Below, in pieces: positions 35,201-46,603 of a stretch of 64,000 nucleotides of DNA (the first letter of the stretch is position 1; each line of letters opens with the position of its first letter). This stretch comes from Cadophora sp. MPI-SDFR-AT-0126 (Eukaryota; Ascomycota; Leotiomycetes; Helotiales; Ploettnerulaceae). The notes under the pieces are model-generated. The model was given only the letters and a program-made list of their open reading frames with translations. It ran no database searches and was not told the origin of the DNA. The translations under genes and the position numbers were made by a program. The DNA lies in contig JAGMVK010000009.1 of the NCBI GenBank assembly GCA_020747065.1, positions 1 to 64,000 of the forward strand, written 5' to 3'.

Positions 35201-37559
35201 TATATAGTAAGACCTATAGCTTAAGCTTATAGATAAAGACCTATTAAATTACACGCTACTCTACGTTATCTGCTATACCCTCCTAGTGTAGTCTTAACGA
35301 TTATTTAGCCCTTAGGGGAAAACATATTTTATAGTGCATATTTTATAATACACTAGTCTATACCCGCTCCTTAATTAGGGGGAGATTAGTATAGGGAAAA
35401 TATATTTTACGCTGCAAAAAGTCGAAATACTAGAGGTAGAGACTTTTAAACTAAAGTAAATATCTATACTCAAGAAAGGAATATACTTTAGAAAATTAAC
35501 TAATTCTTTAATAAGTAATAGCCAGATTAATCGAGAAGTAGTAAGTACTATTAATATTAAATAATACCTTAGTATAACAATTCTTTCTACTAGTAGTATA
35601 ATATTGTAATAAGTATAGATTCATAGATAGTATTTTATTATAAGTTCTAACATTTTTAAGAGTAGCTAATATACTAGTGCTTTCAAAGATTACTTAGTAA
35701 TCTAGGCTATCAAAATCTATTAGCTTTATTAATTTAGTATTACTAAGAATATTTAGAGGAGATATATCTTAATAGTGTTTATATATAATATTACTAATTA
35801 TTAAAGAGATAAGCAATTGAAATAGATATTAAAATATCAATAGTACTCTTAATATAATTAGTTTATCTCGTAGTACTACTTATATATATATCCTTAAAAT
35901 TTCCAAAGCTACTTAGCTAGCTTGAAAATAATTCGCTTAATAGGGATTAGAGATACTATCGCGCTTAGAAAAGGTCTTATTACTAGGAAAGCTATTATAT
36001 ATTAGGGAACTATTAGCGCTAAGGTAAAAGCTAGAATAGGTGTAAAAGTAGCGGGATTTGGTGTTATCTAAATCACTAATTAGGTAAGTGAAGACGATCT
36101 AAAACTTCTAATTCAATGAAAGAGTAATAGCAAAGTATCGCTGAAAAGCCTCTTTACGACTAAGAGAAAAGATATACTATTTGTAAGTAATATTACTAAA
36201 GGCTTTATCTATAATAAAAGATTATTCTTCTAAATAAGAAATAAAGGGTTTTATCTACTAGTACTTCCGTTACTAGTTCTATTTAATAATAGTAGAGAAA
36301 TTAATTTATACTAAGTTAGTATTTATAATAGTACTATATTTTTTAAGAATTTTTAAATACTTATTAGTCTATTAGATATATTTGATACAGTAATACTATT
36401 ATTATCCCATGTTATAATTAGCTTATCTATAGTAAGCAATTTATAAAGAGTAAGAACGCTATAACTTCTTATTATAGACTCTTTTTCCTTCGCCTACTAT
36501 ATTTAAATCCTTTATTAATCGCTTTCCTAGTAATTCTAATCTTCTACTAATTCTTGCCTTCTTAATTACGTTAGTTAACTATAATTCTATTAGAATCTCT
36601 ATAATTTCTACTTTATATTCCTCTTTCTTAAGATCGATCTCTTATTTATCTACTTAGATTTACTTAATCTACGCAGCAACGTTAGTATCTTTATTAAATA
36701 GAGGTAATTAAATTAATAGTAGAAAAAGTAATCGCAGGTTTTATAGAATATTACTTTCTTAGGTATCGTAATCTTAAGGGATTTAGATATTTATTCAAAT
36801 ACCGATTACAGAAGAAGTATTTATAAGGATATTTAAATAGAGCAAGGCTTATATGTAATAAAGTTAATTAGGCCTAAGGATTAAGGCACCTTTTTTTCTT
36901 AATAGTAGTAGTTACTATTAATATTCGCTTTTCTAGCTTTATTAGCAATTAGATACTTTTTTAGTTATCTATTATATTTCTTTTAAGGTAATATTTTAAT
37001 CTTATAAGAGAGTTAATAAGAGAAGCTAGCTTTATAGTATAAGATTTAAGAAGGCGGTTAAAAAACCTTTATTCGATAACTTAAGTAAGGCCTTTTTAAG
37101 AGTATTTAATTACCTTTTATAACTCTAACTAAATATATATAATAACTAGCCTTCTTTTATAATTATATTAGACACTCTAATAAAGAATAGTTTCATATAA
37201 TTTTATTATTTTATTAAAAGCCGAGAGTATTACTCGTATTTAAATTTAGGAATTAAAAAACCTTAATTCGGAAGGTAATAATATACCAGTAGTACTAGGC
37301 TTTTCGCTAAATCGAGAAATACAGTACTATAACACTTACCTTTAATTAACTATATCTTCCGCTATAATATCCGGAATATAATATAGATAAATACAGCATG
37401 ATTTTAAAGTAGGTTTAGATTAGTATATACCTTTAATTCTTAAATCTAAAATTTAAACTCTTGAAGTATATCTTAACCTTCACCCGATAAAGTCTATTCA
37501 TTAGCTTACGTATCATAACCCCCTTTCAACGTCGTCAATTTTAAGCGTTTTATAGGGCT
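32213..37559. other. Second AT-rich, RIP-type block, mostly unassignable
   Basis: About 5.3 kb of TA-rich sequence without an intact frame. The most protein-like residue is a plus-strand frame at about 35060-35345 (LKVRRSEKARLIS, AAILGIESNSRASDKDI, RPIKLHATLRYLLYPPS). A near-duplicate sits at 35318-35345 and 35395-35420 (GGGAAAAYATATTTTA). Consistent plus-strand frames continue upstream to about 33100, with stops mostly at possible Gln codons. No family could be named. Confidence 0.5.
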
Positions 37560-38945
37560 CCCTTTATACAACAATCCGTCCCTGGATATGCTTGTCGTTA
37601 ATGAAGTACTAGAGCTCGAGGCAACCTCGGAAGAGAGTTATGATCAATACCTAGTCCCTAGGGTTATTCGCTGAAGAGATGGATAAGTACCGCAAATTTA
37701 GGCCGTTTAGCAAGCTATATAATATTAGCGTTTCTCTTCGAACGAGGAGTTAATTCCTTTGGGCTTTTTATGAAGCTTAACAGCAAATTGCTCCAACTAA
37801 GCCTGTTCTTACGTAGGTTCAGAATATCTGTACTCGCTGGCAATTCGACAAGGCCATGGCCTCACGCGCTTTGCGAAAACGTACGACTGTAAATAGGATA
37901 TTTTCTATTATCAGGGAACACTAGGTCAGCTAAAGTAATAAAGAGCAAGACAAATTGCCAATTTTAAGAGAATAACTCTCTCTTAACGAATAGAAAGTTG
38001 TTGCCGCTTTTTCCGAAGATCCTTCAGCCTTTCGAGGTCACCTCAAAGCAGCTACAAGGCGAAGGTATCACTGGCAAACGCTTAACTTCAGGAGGCTTCG
38101 ACGAATATTCCCTGTGGTCGAGATGCTCCTTAACCACCTCGGCTGGCCGTTCAAGGAGTTATGGAAGAGATTCACCTTTTCGATGATATAGATCCAAAGA
38201 CCCGCAGGCTCCTAAAGATTTTTATTAAGCTTGGATAGAAGAAACTGAACGATTATTATAGCAAGCTGACCTCAACTTCTTATGTGGCAGGAGTTGTATT
38301 TCATCTCTGCAAAAAATAGCGGAACTAACTCCCTTCTCGTCAGACCTCGGAATGGAAAAGAACTTATGGGGTAAGTTTAACAAGAATTTGGGAAGAGAGG
38401 TATAAGAGCATGGCTCTTGAGGGTACTTCTAAAGATATTTCAGCAGCTGGAAACGGTGGCTTGGATTGTATTGAGCGCCGGCTTGCGTTTAGTCGGTCAA
38501 TGGCTTATCCTGAGCCTAATCCCGAGCCTTAAGTATTGCAATATCGACGAACAAAGCAGCAACGCTCTTGCAAGCTGGGCTCGATCAGTATCTATCAGAG
38601 CCGTCGGTTGACAATATCTCATACAAAGCCGACCCGATTGCTTGGTGGAGAGACGCTGCAGTTGTACGCTTTCCGAGACTGTCTTACATGGCGATTGATA
38701 TTCTTATAATAGCTCAATGCCTTCAGTCCTGGAGCAAGCTGGGATTTATCAACCGTCCATTCCTCTTGGTCTCCTTGAAGGGGACAATTGGAGGCAGGTG
38801 CTTCAATTAATAGGCAAAATCTCTTTAGAAAGAGATAATGAGGACTATTATTGATCGACTTGATCGTCGATCGATTGAAGGCGACAATCGATATAAATCA
38901 ATCGATCAGGACTTGAAAATCATCGATTCGATCGATTTCCAACCC
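37560..38945 (+). mobile_element. hAT-superfamily transposon remnant
   Basis: Plus-strand pieces across several frames give CTRWQFDKAMASRALRKR, NEQKVVAAFSE then ILQPFEVTSKQLQGEG, FPVVEMLLNHL, KKLNDYYSKLTSTSYVAGVV, and the C-terminal dimerisation segment DNISYKADPIAWWRDAAV with FPRLSYMAIDIL (38600-38700). The final SxExxFSxAG box is frameshifted. The right end is a tract of CGAT repeats ending GATTTCCAACCCTGGGCA at about 38930-38950, typical of fungal hAT subterminal and terminal sequence. The left end was not located. This segment is far less AT-shifted than the block before it. Confidence 0.75.
38852..38942. repeat. CGAT-rich subterminal repeats and hAT right end
   Basis: Multiple GATCGA/TCGATC units in both orientations over 90 bp, closing with CCAACCCTGG. 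The reverse complement CCAGGGTTGG resembles hAT terminal inverted repeats. Confidence 0.6.
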
Positions 38946-39235
38946 TGGGCATAGTGATTGAATAATGGAACTGAGGTATGTTGCTGCTTACGGTATGGAT
39001 GATCGAATGATAGCGCTTACAATTCTGTTCTGGAGCACAATAACAGATGATGACAGTGATAAACCTCTCAGTGGATGTCACGTGAGGACAGACAATAAAT
39101 TCGAATATTCATTTCAAGCACTTTCATTTCCATTCCCATAAACCAAACCCAATCCACTCATTTTCTCCTATCCCTTGGGCAAATCCCTTCAAAACAAGCA
39201 CCAAACAAACTCCGAACTCCTCATCCCAAAATCCC

Positions 39236-39616
39236 TCATGCACGCCATTCAACTTCTCGCTTCCCAATATCTTCTTGACAAACTACCTTCCAAGAACTAA
39301 CCTTATCATCAACACCCTTTGTCGCAAAATTTGGAATCGAGATATCGCTCGTCTTTACCACGATCGGAATTGAACAGCCTGGACGCTGATACAAATGCAT
39401 AGTGCATTGTCCAAGAGCTCCTTCTCCTTCCCAATGCATGGAGCTGGTTTGGCCTCTCAGTTGAGGATCGAGGTTGGTGCAGCCATGACTGAAGAAGTCG
39501 GATTTATCTTCAATGAGAACTTGGTAGCCTGGGTTGCGGTAGAGGCGAAGGTGCCAAGCTGAGGTGAGGCAGGGGAGAGTGAAGGCGAGGAAGGTGGTGA
39601 GAGTTGTGGGCTTCAT
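39236..39616 (-). CDS. Small secreted four-cysteine protein, crystallin-like pattern
   Basis: The frame is open back to 39676 but the first true ATG is at 39616, which puts a clear signal peptide (MKPTTLTTFLAFTLPCLTSA) at the N-terminus. That start gives 126 residues. The mature part begins WHLRLYRNPGYQ and has four cysteines (SHGC, LGQC, RPGC, KVVC), enough for two disulfides. Aromatic-rich strands and the closing DDKVSSWKV resemble the beta/gamma-crystallin-like pattern of fungal small secreted proteins; that assignment is inference. It could act outside the cell as an effector or antimicrobial factor, but nothing in the sequence proves a role. No intron is needed. Confidence 0.7.
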   Translation of the reverse strand: MKPTTLTTFLAFTLPCLTSAWHLRLYRNPGYQVLIEDKSDFFSHGCTNLDPQLRGQTSSMHWEGEGALGQCTMHLYQRPGCSIPIVVKTSDISIPNFATKGVDDKVSSWKVVCQEDIGKREVEWRA

Positions 39617-40390
39617 TATGAGGAATTGGTTGATGAGGTGAGATGTTAAAATCGAAACTTGATTACCTGGGCTCAAAGAACCTTGGTAGTAAACTTTTTG
39701 AAGCTTTGTGGTGGGATGAGAAGTTCTTCACAGGCGACTGGCCGTGGATTTATGCATCACCCTCCTTGCCTCCACTACACTCAACCACACCACAACCCCT
39801 CGAAATAAAAGTAATAAACATCATTTTTAGTCACTTCCGAACTAATTAAAGAGTCGGATTTTGTGTTATCCCGCAGAAGGATGAGAAGGAATCTCCATGA
39901 TTTTCGTGACGCTGATCCGCTTCTCGGCTACGAGAATAGAAGGATCAGCCACGCCTTAGCTTCCCCCTTCTCGCCCAATCAAACACTACATGTGCCTGGA
40001 TCCTTTCCGCTCACATGACTATCGCAACAGCGATCCGGGGTATCCTTGCCCCAGTGACAACTCCAAGGATCTTCGTTTCAGAGTGATCTCTAGACCACTT
40101 GCTCAACACCATAGATATTTTGGGAATATCGCATATCAATCCACCAGATCCTCCATGCTAAGCTTCAAGAAACTTTCATTTTTCACCACTCGTTTGAAAA
40201 TGCGATAGGAACATGAAGCGGCATGGAAGGGGGAAGGAATATAGGATCAACAATATCTTACGATGAATGAAAATAACTTCAGAAAAACCTCATGATACGT
40301 GAAATAGCTTCAAAAAAAACATAAGACGGACAAACTCAACTCCCCCTCAAGGCTCAAAATAGCATAACGATGAAGAAAAGAGACTCACCA
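39617..40390. other. Intergenic, shared upstream region of two secreted-protein genes
   Basis: The minus-strand gene and the plus-strand defensin diverge from this interval. There is no convincing ORF. Short A-rich and CA-rich stretches occur toward 40400. Confidence 0.4.
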
Positions 40391-40393
40391 GAA

Positions 40394-40404
40394 ATATATA
40401 TATA
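40394..40404 (+). promoter_or_regulatory. TATA-like element of the defensin gene
   Basis: ATATATATATA lies about 145 bp before the ATG at 40549. It is followed by a C/A-rich, pyrimidine-tracted leader typical of highly expressed fungal genes (CATCTCATCAC.., CAATCAAACTCCAACCATC). Confidence 0.4.
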
Positions 40405-40548
40405 CCCATCTCATCACTCTTCAAATTCCTCATCATAACATCATTAACAATCTTCACTCAACAATCAAACTCCAACCATCAAAACAAACTTCAAGCTTCA
40501 AGCTCCATCTCAATTTTCAAACGCCTTTAAAATCAAGAAAACTTCAAC

Positions 40549-40973
40549 ATGCAGTTCTTCCAGATCGCCGCCCTCGTCCTTCCTCTTCTTACTGGCGTCA
40601 TGGCCGCTCCCGCCCCAGAGGCAAACGCACTCCCTGCTCCCTGGCGCGAGGAAGCCGCTCCGGGACAAGAGGAGTTCCCTGCTGCTCCCGTTGCTCCCTC
40701 TGGTATTGCAGCTAGATCTGAGATGGCTAAGCGGGGCTTCGGATGTCCATTCAATGCTTATGAGTGCTCTGATCATGTAAGTCCCTTACATTCCTGGTTG
40801 ATTTGAGAGTAATTCGCTGATCGGATGCAGTGCCGCGGTCTTGGTGGTGGACGATCCGGTGGATATTGTGGTGGACCTTGGTATTTGGGACATCCGTAAG
40901 TGGTGAAGTGAGAGAAAGTTTTGAGTGCCTGCTAACGTTTTGGATTAGGACTTGCATTTGTGTCTTCAATTAG
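40549..40973 (+). CDS. Prepro-defensin, eurocin/plectasin type (cysteine-stabilised alpha-beta)
   Basis: Three exons: 40549-40776, 40831-40895 and 40949-40973. Introns of 54 and 53 bp have GTAAGT donors; intron 2 has a CTAAC branch site. The product is 105 residues. Residues 1-20 are a signal peptide (..LLTGVMAA); 21-62 an acidic, Pro/Ala-rich propeptide ending in Lys-Arg, a Kex2 site. The mature 43-residue peptide starts GFGCPFNAYECSDHC and ends PTCICVFN. Cysteines at 66, 73, 77, 89, 100 and 102 give C-x6-C-x3-C-x11-C-x10-C-x-C, the CSalpha-beta defensin pattern with CxxxC and CxC. From memory it is very close to eurocin and related to plectasin, which bind lipid II and block bacterial cell-wall synthesis. 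All six cysteines and the conserved glycines are present, so it looks functional. The unspliced frame would stop early at 40806 with only two cysteines in the mature part. Confidence 0.93.
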
Positions 40974-42543
40974 ATAGGCACTAAGAATTTCCTAGTTGGG
41001 TCGGTCTTGGAGTTGGCTTGGACAAGATGGTTGGCATTGGGGAAATTTTTCAAGGGTTGTATCTCTTTACGAGGTCTTTGTTTCTGGATTTTCGTCTCTC
41101 GCTCAACGTTCCTGGATTTTGACTTTTCGTAGTTTAGTCGTGGAATTGATTTTCTTAACATTGCTTTGCTTGTAGCCATCTATTCGCATAACGAAAGCGT
41201 TCAAATGAGGTTGATGATTGTTTGCTCAGCGTTAGCGAAGATCCCTCTTGCGGTCTCAGCTACAGTACGGAAGGGGGTTGACAGTGGGTCTCATCCACCC
41301 TTGTAAGGCAGTAAGCCTGTAGAATCTGACGGAATTGTGACGGTTCTGCATGAATCGCCATATAGTTACAGCAAGCATCAAGGGGATAAGTAGTCAGTTA
41401 ATTCATAATCGTCGGATCCTAGAAGACCTTTAGGGGTAAGGGCCCGAAGGGAATCTGACGATTAAAGTATAAAGGTCGAAGAACCCTTTGTATTTAGACA
41501 GACAACTTGACAGTGGACCTTGCTCCGGCTATGCTTACCGTGGCGGCAGTTACCGGGATCGCTGGCTTAGCCTCCCTATGTTTCAACTGGTCGGCATGGC
41601 GAGATACACGTAGGGCACGATAGATGCGATCGCACTCGAGAATCGGGCAAAGGAAAGAGAGAGTCGAAATGCATAAACCAAGGTCAGAGAACATTTTTGA
41701 TGGGATTCGGAGCTTCGACTGAAAAGTGTTTAGTATTCTTGAGGTTTATGTCTTCATACAGGAAAGTACTGGCAGTGGGCATGGGTGTCGTTGTTGGGGT
41801 GGCGTTAGTGTTTTGAGTTTCAAGTGGTAGGAGTTGGGGGAAAGGGTCGGTTGGGATTGGGAGAGGATGTATTATCAACACAAAATGATGGTCCGGTGAT
41901 TGTGGAATGATGCAACGCGTTCTCGCTCATGTGGACATCCTAAAGACCAATCTCCATATCGTGTCGTTCAGCTCTCCTCTACGACGTTAGACGCCGATGT
42001 GTGGATTTGGACAATACCCGGATGTAGTGCCACTGTGAGTTCCAAACAATTCCTGCTCACGTCTTCATCAAACACCCGATAGACCCAACACCCCCAACAC
42101 GGTCAACTGAATGTAGGGCCGCTAGCCCCCTCAAGACTTCATGATAAGACGGCGGTGGGAGGCTTCCCCTAGTGGATCCAAGGTTGCCACGGATCGTATT
42201 CCCCTCAAACATGACATGTCTAGGCTCAATGATCACTGTCTCCGAACATTCAGGATCGAGATGAATACCCAGCAGCATAGGCCGATAAATCATATGACCA
42301 TCTGTGTACAGAAGCTCATGTTCGCAAGATCTATACTGGCCTGATGTGTCTAGATGATTCCCTCCAACCCAAGTGTACCAGCTCCGCAGAATATCTCAGG
42401 ATGAAGAAGTTGTGGGTGTTTTGTTCCATTGAGAGTTCTTCCGATAGGCGAATTTAGCAGGTATGCTGAGCCGCGGACCCTGATCCGTCTATGCGATTCT
42501 GACTGGAACCCTGTAAGCACGATCAAAACCATGTAGTTAGAAC
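40974..42543. other. Intergenic, nothing recognised
   Basis: Only short frames of unconvincing composition occur on both strands. The first 150 bp or so are probably the defensin 3' UTR and terminator, but no clear polyadenylation signal was chosen. Confidence 0.45.
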
Positions 42544-43976
42544 CTAAAGCAACTCGGCAGAGTCTTTCCGACTCAGTGCCATTCCAGTTCTCGACATTCG
42601 GCGGCGCCGCATTTCATCCCAAGCACTTTGGTATCTCTCAATGCTTTTACCTATTGCCTCTCCGAAGTTCAGGTCCATCCACGACGTGTCATCGGGCTGC
42701 CTGCCCATGTCCAAATCACTTTGAGCAAGCCTCGACAGTCTACAGGCGGCTTCACCCTCCACACCCCACCAAACCTCGGTGTGCTCACGAAGAAGGCGCG
42801 AGTCCACCGTCGAGCCAAGTTTGTAATAGCGGGATTCGTCAATTGATGCAGATGTGGTCGAATACGCAGGTATCTCTGCCACGCTAGAGATTGTAGCCAG
42901 GCCTGATAGGTTTTCGGAGCCGGCTTCGCCCGTTGACTCACTTGACAATCCCTTCTTCAGCTTTGACAGCGCGGACATGGCTGTGGCGATTGCCATTACC
43001 GCGATCTCTTCACTCTCTCCCAAAGCCAAACCTCGCATCAGGGTGCAAGCTTGCCCTATTCCATCGACGTCGATCCTGTTTGCCCTTCGAAGGCCAGGCT
43101 CGGTTTCCAAGACCAAAAGATCATGCAAGTCGCCTACAACTCGGCCAAGTTTCGCTTTAGTCTCAAGACACTCTTCGTCACCTTCGCTTCTCTCCAGGAG
43201 GACCTGCCATTTACCGTCTGTGTGGCTACCGTGTATTGTCTCCCCTTTCACCACGACGCAGACCCGTAATCCACAGATTGAATAAGCGAGGGCGTACGGC
43301 GTCACTATGCTCGATGAGGTCTGCAGAGAACAGCGGTACGTGTCTGGGAAACGGCACACAGTGCAAAGTGCTTGGTAGAAAGATGCCAATCTTCTGGCAG
43401 GAATGTCATAACAGCTCTGTTGTAGAAGGGTCTCCAAGGCCAGGAGCCTGACACTCGACACCTCGCCAACAGCCTCTTCCGTGATGTTTATCTCCTCAGT
43501 CCAGCTCACGCCAGCCGTTTGAGACTCAACAGCGTCGATAACATTGCTAACTTGAACACGGCGTGGTTTGATTGGACAGTGACTTGGCGGGGTATTATCC
43601 AGCAAGAAATGCGCAATATCCCCTACAGCGTGCTGGGATAAGCACAATAGAAAAGACGATACTATCACTGCGGCTTCACCAGCCGGAGTTTTGATCATCT
43701 GGGCGGTGGTACTGTAGAGGATTTGCCTGTGACAAGTTTGATGCCGGTCTCCCCAAGTTTAGACCACGTTGTGTTACGATTCCACTTCTCAATGAACTTT
43801 TCGACAACCTCGTTACTCAGGTTAAGCAGTCCCATCCTCTAGACAACAGCCGCGAGGCCCACAGCGTCGGCGTGGTCGTTATAGAGTTCCTGGTAGGCTT
43901 GGAGACTTATCGTCCGTCCAATATCAATGACAGGAAAGGCATCAAACGGAACCTGAATAACTCCGCTGCTAGCCAT
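42544..43976 (-). pseudogene. Conserved hypothetical protein, 384-aa main frame with disrupted N-terminus
   Basis: A long clean frame runs 43698-42544 from an ATG (MIKTPAGEAAVIVSSFLL..) with GC-normal codons. Upstream, 43976 to 43842 reads MASSGVIQVPFDAFPVIDIG and on to DHADAVGLAAVV, then a TAG at 43841-43839, then RMGLLNLSNEVVEKFIEKW and LGETGIKLVTGKSSTVPPP, and only then shifts frame into MIKTPAG. The upstream part looks genuinely coding and resembles, as I recall it, the N-terminus of an uncharacterised ascomycete family. One stop and one single-base shift therefore separate the two halves. Either the gene is a recent pseudogene or the 384-residue part is still translated by itself. No splice pair that repairs both lesions was seen. 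Confidence 0.55.
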
Positions 43977-44933
43977 TGTTTTCGTCTGCTGGTGTCGGGA
44001 ATGCTAAAGTCGGCTACCCCCAGAGTCGTTTATCTCTGCTATTTCTGCAAATAATAACGCTGGCGGAGCGTTGCCTGCTTAGGCAGATGCAGGGTTGAGA
44101 TGAATACTAATGGGGCACACGGAAGTCGGACTCTAACAGCGTTTCAATGGTACTTACTCGTACGGTATGAAGGTGGGTTGCACAACATCTTACCATTTAA
44201 AATTCGGAGGCAAGCCCCATGCTCCACCCTCCACAATCTTCCCACCCCTCCACCCCTCCACCCCTTTCGTTACCAACCTTCGTGGCAGGCAAGTTCCAGG
44301 TATTTGATAAGAAGTTGATTCTCCAACGGTCGTCTGCATCCCATCGTGGCAGCATTTAACATCCACGAGATCCTGCCCCGCTCCAACGGTTACCTCACCT
44401 ACATAATAAGGGAGCACCTGAAGGCTTATGAACTTGAAATCTGCGCAAGACTTTTTTATGGGATATAAAGTTTGCCCAAAGCAATAAAATCTATATAACC
44501 ACCCATTTATCGAGTTTTATCCTATGGACTGGATCGCTTAAGTCTTTAACCGGATACGATCAAACTGTCATAAGACTAAAAGGCACAGACACGTATCACA
44601 ACTAAAGTCAATTATGCCGCTTTATTTGGTAACCGTTGACTTAGAGAAATATATATGAGGCTTTAAACCTAAATATTAATATAATAATATAACCCTGGAT
44701 TAAATTTTCCAAAAGTGTATTTATTACATATTAAATACGTATAAATTATTATGTGGTAAAATTATTATTATGCTTATTTGCGTAACGCCCAGCTCTATAA
44801 AGATAGGTTATTATAAGGAATATTATTTCATTGTGATTGGACAATGCTGACATTGATTGACATTCAGCCCGATAGCACGCCGCCTCTACAAACCGTTTTC
44901 ACGTCTGGCGTGGCCAACCAGAGTCCAGTCTGT
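43977..44933. other. Intergenic, AT-rich second half
   Basis: CT-rich patch near 44220-44270, then AT-rich sequence from about 44460 to 44820 with no frame. Probably contains decayed repeat sequence; none identified. Confidence 0.4.
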
Positions 44934-45803
44934 CTAGAACTTATAACGGAGCACCCGTCCAGCATTACGAAGATATGGAATGTTTGAAACGACCCACGCC
45001 TGCGCTTGCGCCGCCAAAGGCAACTGGCTGATACCGGGCATGTCGACCGATCGAAGATCATCAACCAGTTTCAGTCCGGAACACCATGCTTCTAGTGCCT
45101 TTGGATTATCAATACCCCAATGCAGCTCGGAACCCGTATTCTTGACCGGCCTCATGAATCGCTGTAGGCGTATCGCGATCGAACCGTAACAGTCGAACAC
45201 TAACTGTCCACCTGTCGAGGCAAACCGATTTACGATTGTTTCCACCATCCGCCGGCCTTCGTCTTCATGCAGGTACATGGTCAGACCCTCGAACACGACA
45301 ATGGTGGGCCGATCGGCCGGAATACTGTCGAGCCACTGGTCAGCGTCTATAACGGATGCCGAGAGTAAGCGGTAGTCGCCTTCGGGGGTTGGAACCAGCT
45401 GTTGTCGCAGGTCGATGACATCGGGCAGGTCAACGTCAACCCAGCGGACGCCAGGTCCACGCTGCACACGCAGGCAGCGCGAGTCCACGCCGCACGCAAG
45501 GTGCAAGACAGTGGCGGATGAATGAGCGGCGAGAAACTCAGACGTCCACTGATCGAGTAGCTTTGCACGGATGGCGATGCTAGCGCTCGCAGTCGCGTCT
45601 ATCCCCGTTTTGGCAAAGTCGTAGTCAACTTTCTCGACAAGCTGGAGGGCCCATTCGTCACCTAGGATTGGGTTGGAATTAGCCGCATCCCGAGAGCGCC
45701 CGTAGAGGGTGGCAAGAAGTGTCTCTTGAGGACCAGTGAGGGTGATTTTGTTGGTCTTTGCCTCTATCTTGGTGGGAGGGCTCGAGGCAGCGTCTAGTGC
45801 CAT
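44934..45803 (-). CDS. SAM-dependent O-methyltransferase, TcmP / leucine carboxyl methyltransferase family
   Basis: Intact single-exon 289-residue frame with a proper ATG at 45803. The SAM site is VLHLACGVDSRCLRV (about 99-113), followed by WVDVDLPDVIDLR (121-133), and then FEGLTMYLHEDEGRRMV (171-187). This arrangement is the LCM/TcmP family, which methylates carboxyl or phenolic oxygens of small molecules or proteins. The length (about 290) fits small-molecule TcmP-like members better than the PP2A methyltransferase Ppm1, which is longer. The gene stands alone between AT-rich sequence and a solo LTR, with no polyketide synthase in the window, so the substrate is unknown. This subfamily is widespread in bacteria, so transfer is possible but not shown. 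Confidence 0.88.
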   Translation of the reverse strand: MALDAASSPPTKIEAKTNKITLTGPQETLLATLYGRSRDAANSNPILGDEWALQLVEKVDYDFAKTGIDATASASIAIRAKLLDQWTSEFLAAHSSATVLHLACGVDSRCLRVQRGPGVRWVDVDLPDVIDLRQQLVPTPEGDYRLLSASVIDADQWLDSIPADRPTIVVFEGLTMYLHEDEGRRMVETIVNRFASTGGQLVFDCYGSIAIRLQRFMRPVKNTGSELHWGIDNPKALEAWCSGLKLVDDLRSVDMPGISQLPLAAQAQAWVVSNIPYLRNAGRVLRYKF

Positions 45804-46137
45804 AACTTGTATATGTATAGACCTTGACTCGTAGATAGTAAAGAAAGTTAGGTTTATAATACAGCAAAAGGCGAAAGGGGTGTCGCTGACTTTTAGTTAA
45901 CTATTTTTTAGAGAGGCCCACTTCTGGAGACGTGTGGCTGTGTACCCCTGACCCGGATGTTCGTCCTACTTCGTATCAAGGGTAATAATCTAACCTTTTC
46001 TGTCTGTACTGAACGACCCAGATTTTACTTCTTATAAAAGAAAAATATTAAACCGGATTGGCTTATTAGTTAGTATCTCTTATAAAGTGGAATCTTCTAG
46101 TACTACGTACAGATGCCAAGTATTGGAATATTTGGGT
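45804..46137. other. Short AT-rich spacer
   Basis: It lies upstream of the methyltransferase and should hold its promoter. No element can be named. Confidence 0.4.
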
Positions 46138-46603
46138 TGTAACGGTCAGGTATTTACTCGTTATAAATACAGAGGCTGGGGTTAATCTCTAATAATTAAG
46201 AAGTAGGTGTATCACGTAGATAGCTAAGACAGTTACTAGTATAATCGAGAATACTATTTAAGTTAAGTATAAAGCTTTTATTTAATAGTAGATGTACTAG
46301 TCTTTTATAGAACTTTTGTTTTCTTAAGATTTTTTAAGATCTTTATACCTTAAGGCTTCTAGAGCCCTAGATCCTAAAGCTCTAAAAGATCTATTTGTCA
46401 CGTAACTTAGCTATAGAATTCTATAGCTAATTCGCTATTTTATATAATACTATTATAATGAAATACTATATGCTATATATTTCCTAGACTATTATTAGCT
46501 CTTATAAGCTCTACTCCTAGGAGCTACTAGGTTCCTAGGTGTACGCCTACTCTAAGGATATCTCCTCCTGGGACCCCAGGGTCGCCTAGGAGTATTCGTA
46601 ATA
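46138..46603. repeat. Solo LTR of the inner-element family
   Basis: It starts TGTAACGGTC and ends ATTCGTAATA (mutated GTAACA), 466 bp. It shares with the LTRs at 15354 and 21622 the modules CTAGGAGCTACTAGGTTCCTAGG, TGTACGCCTACT and CTCCTCCTGGGACCCC, plus AGGAGTATTCGTAA. No internal retrotransposon sequence flanks it. Flanks TGGGT (46133-46137) and TAAAC (46604-46608) would be a duplicated TGGGC if both copies had suffered RIP-type transitions. Confidence 0.75.

Noticed and set aside
42576..43451. Plus-strand frames opposite the 384-codon gene
   Set aside because: Shadows of the minus-strand coding sequence, with inferior amino-acid composition.
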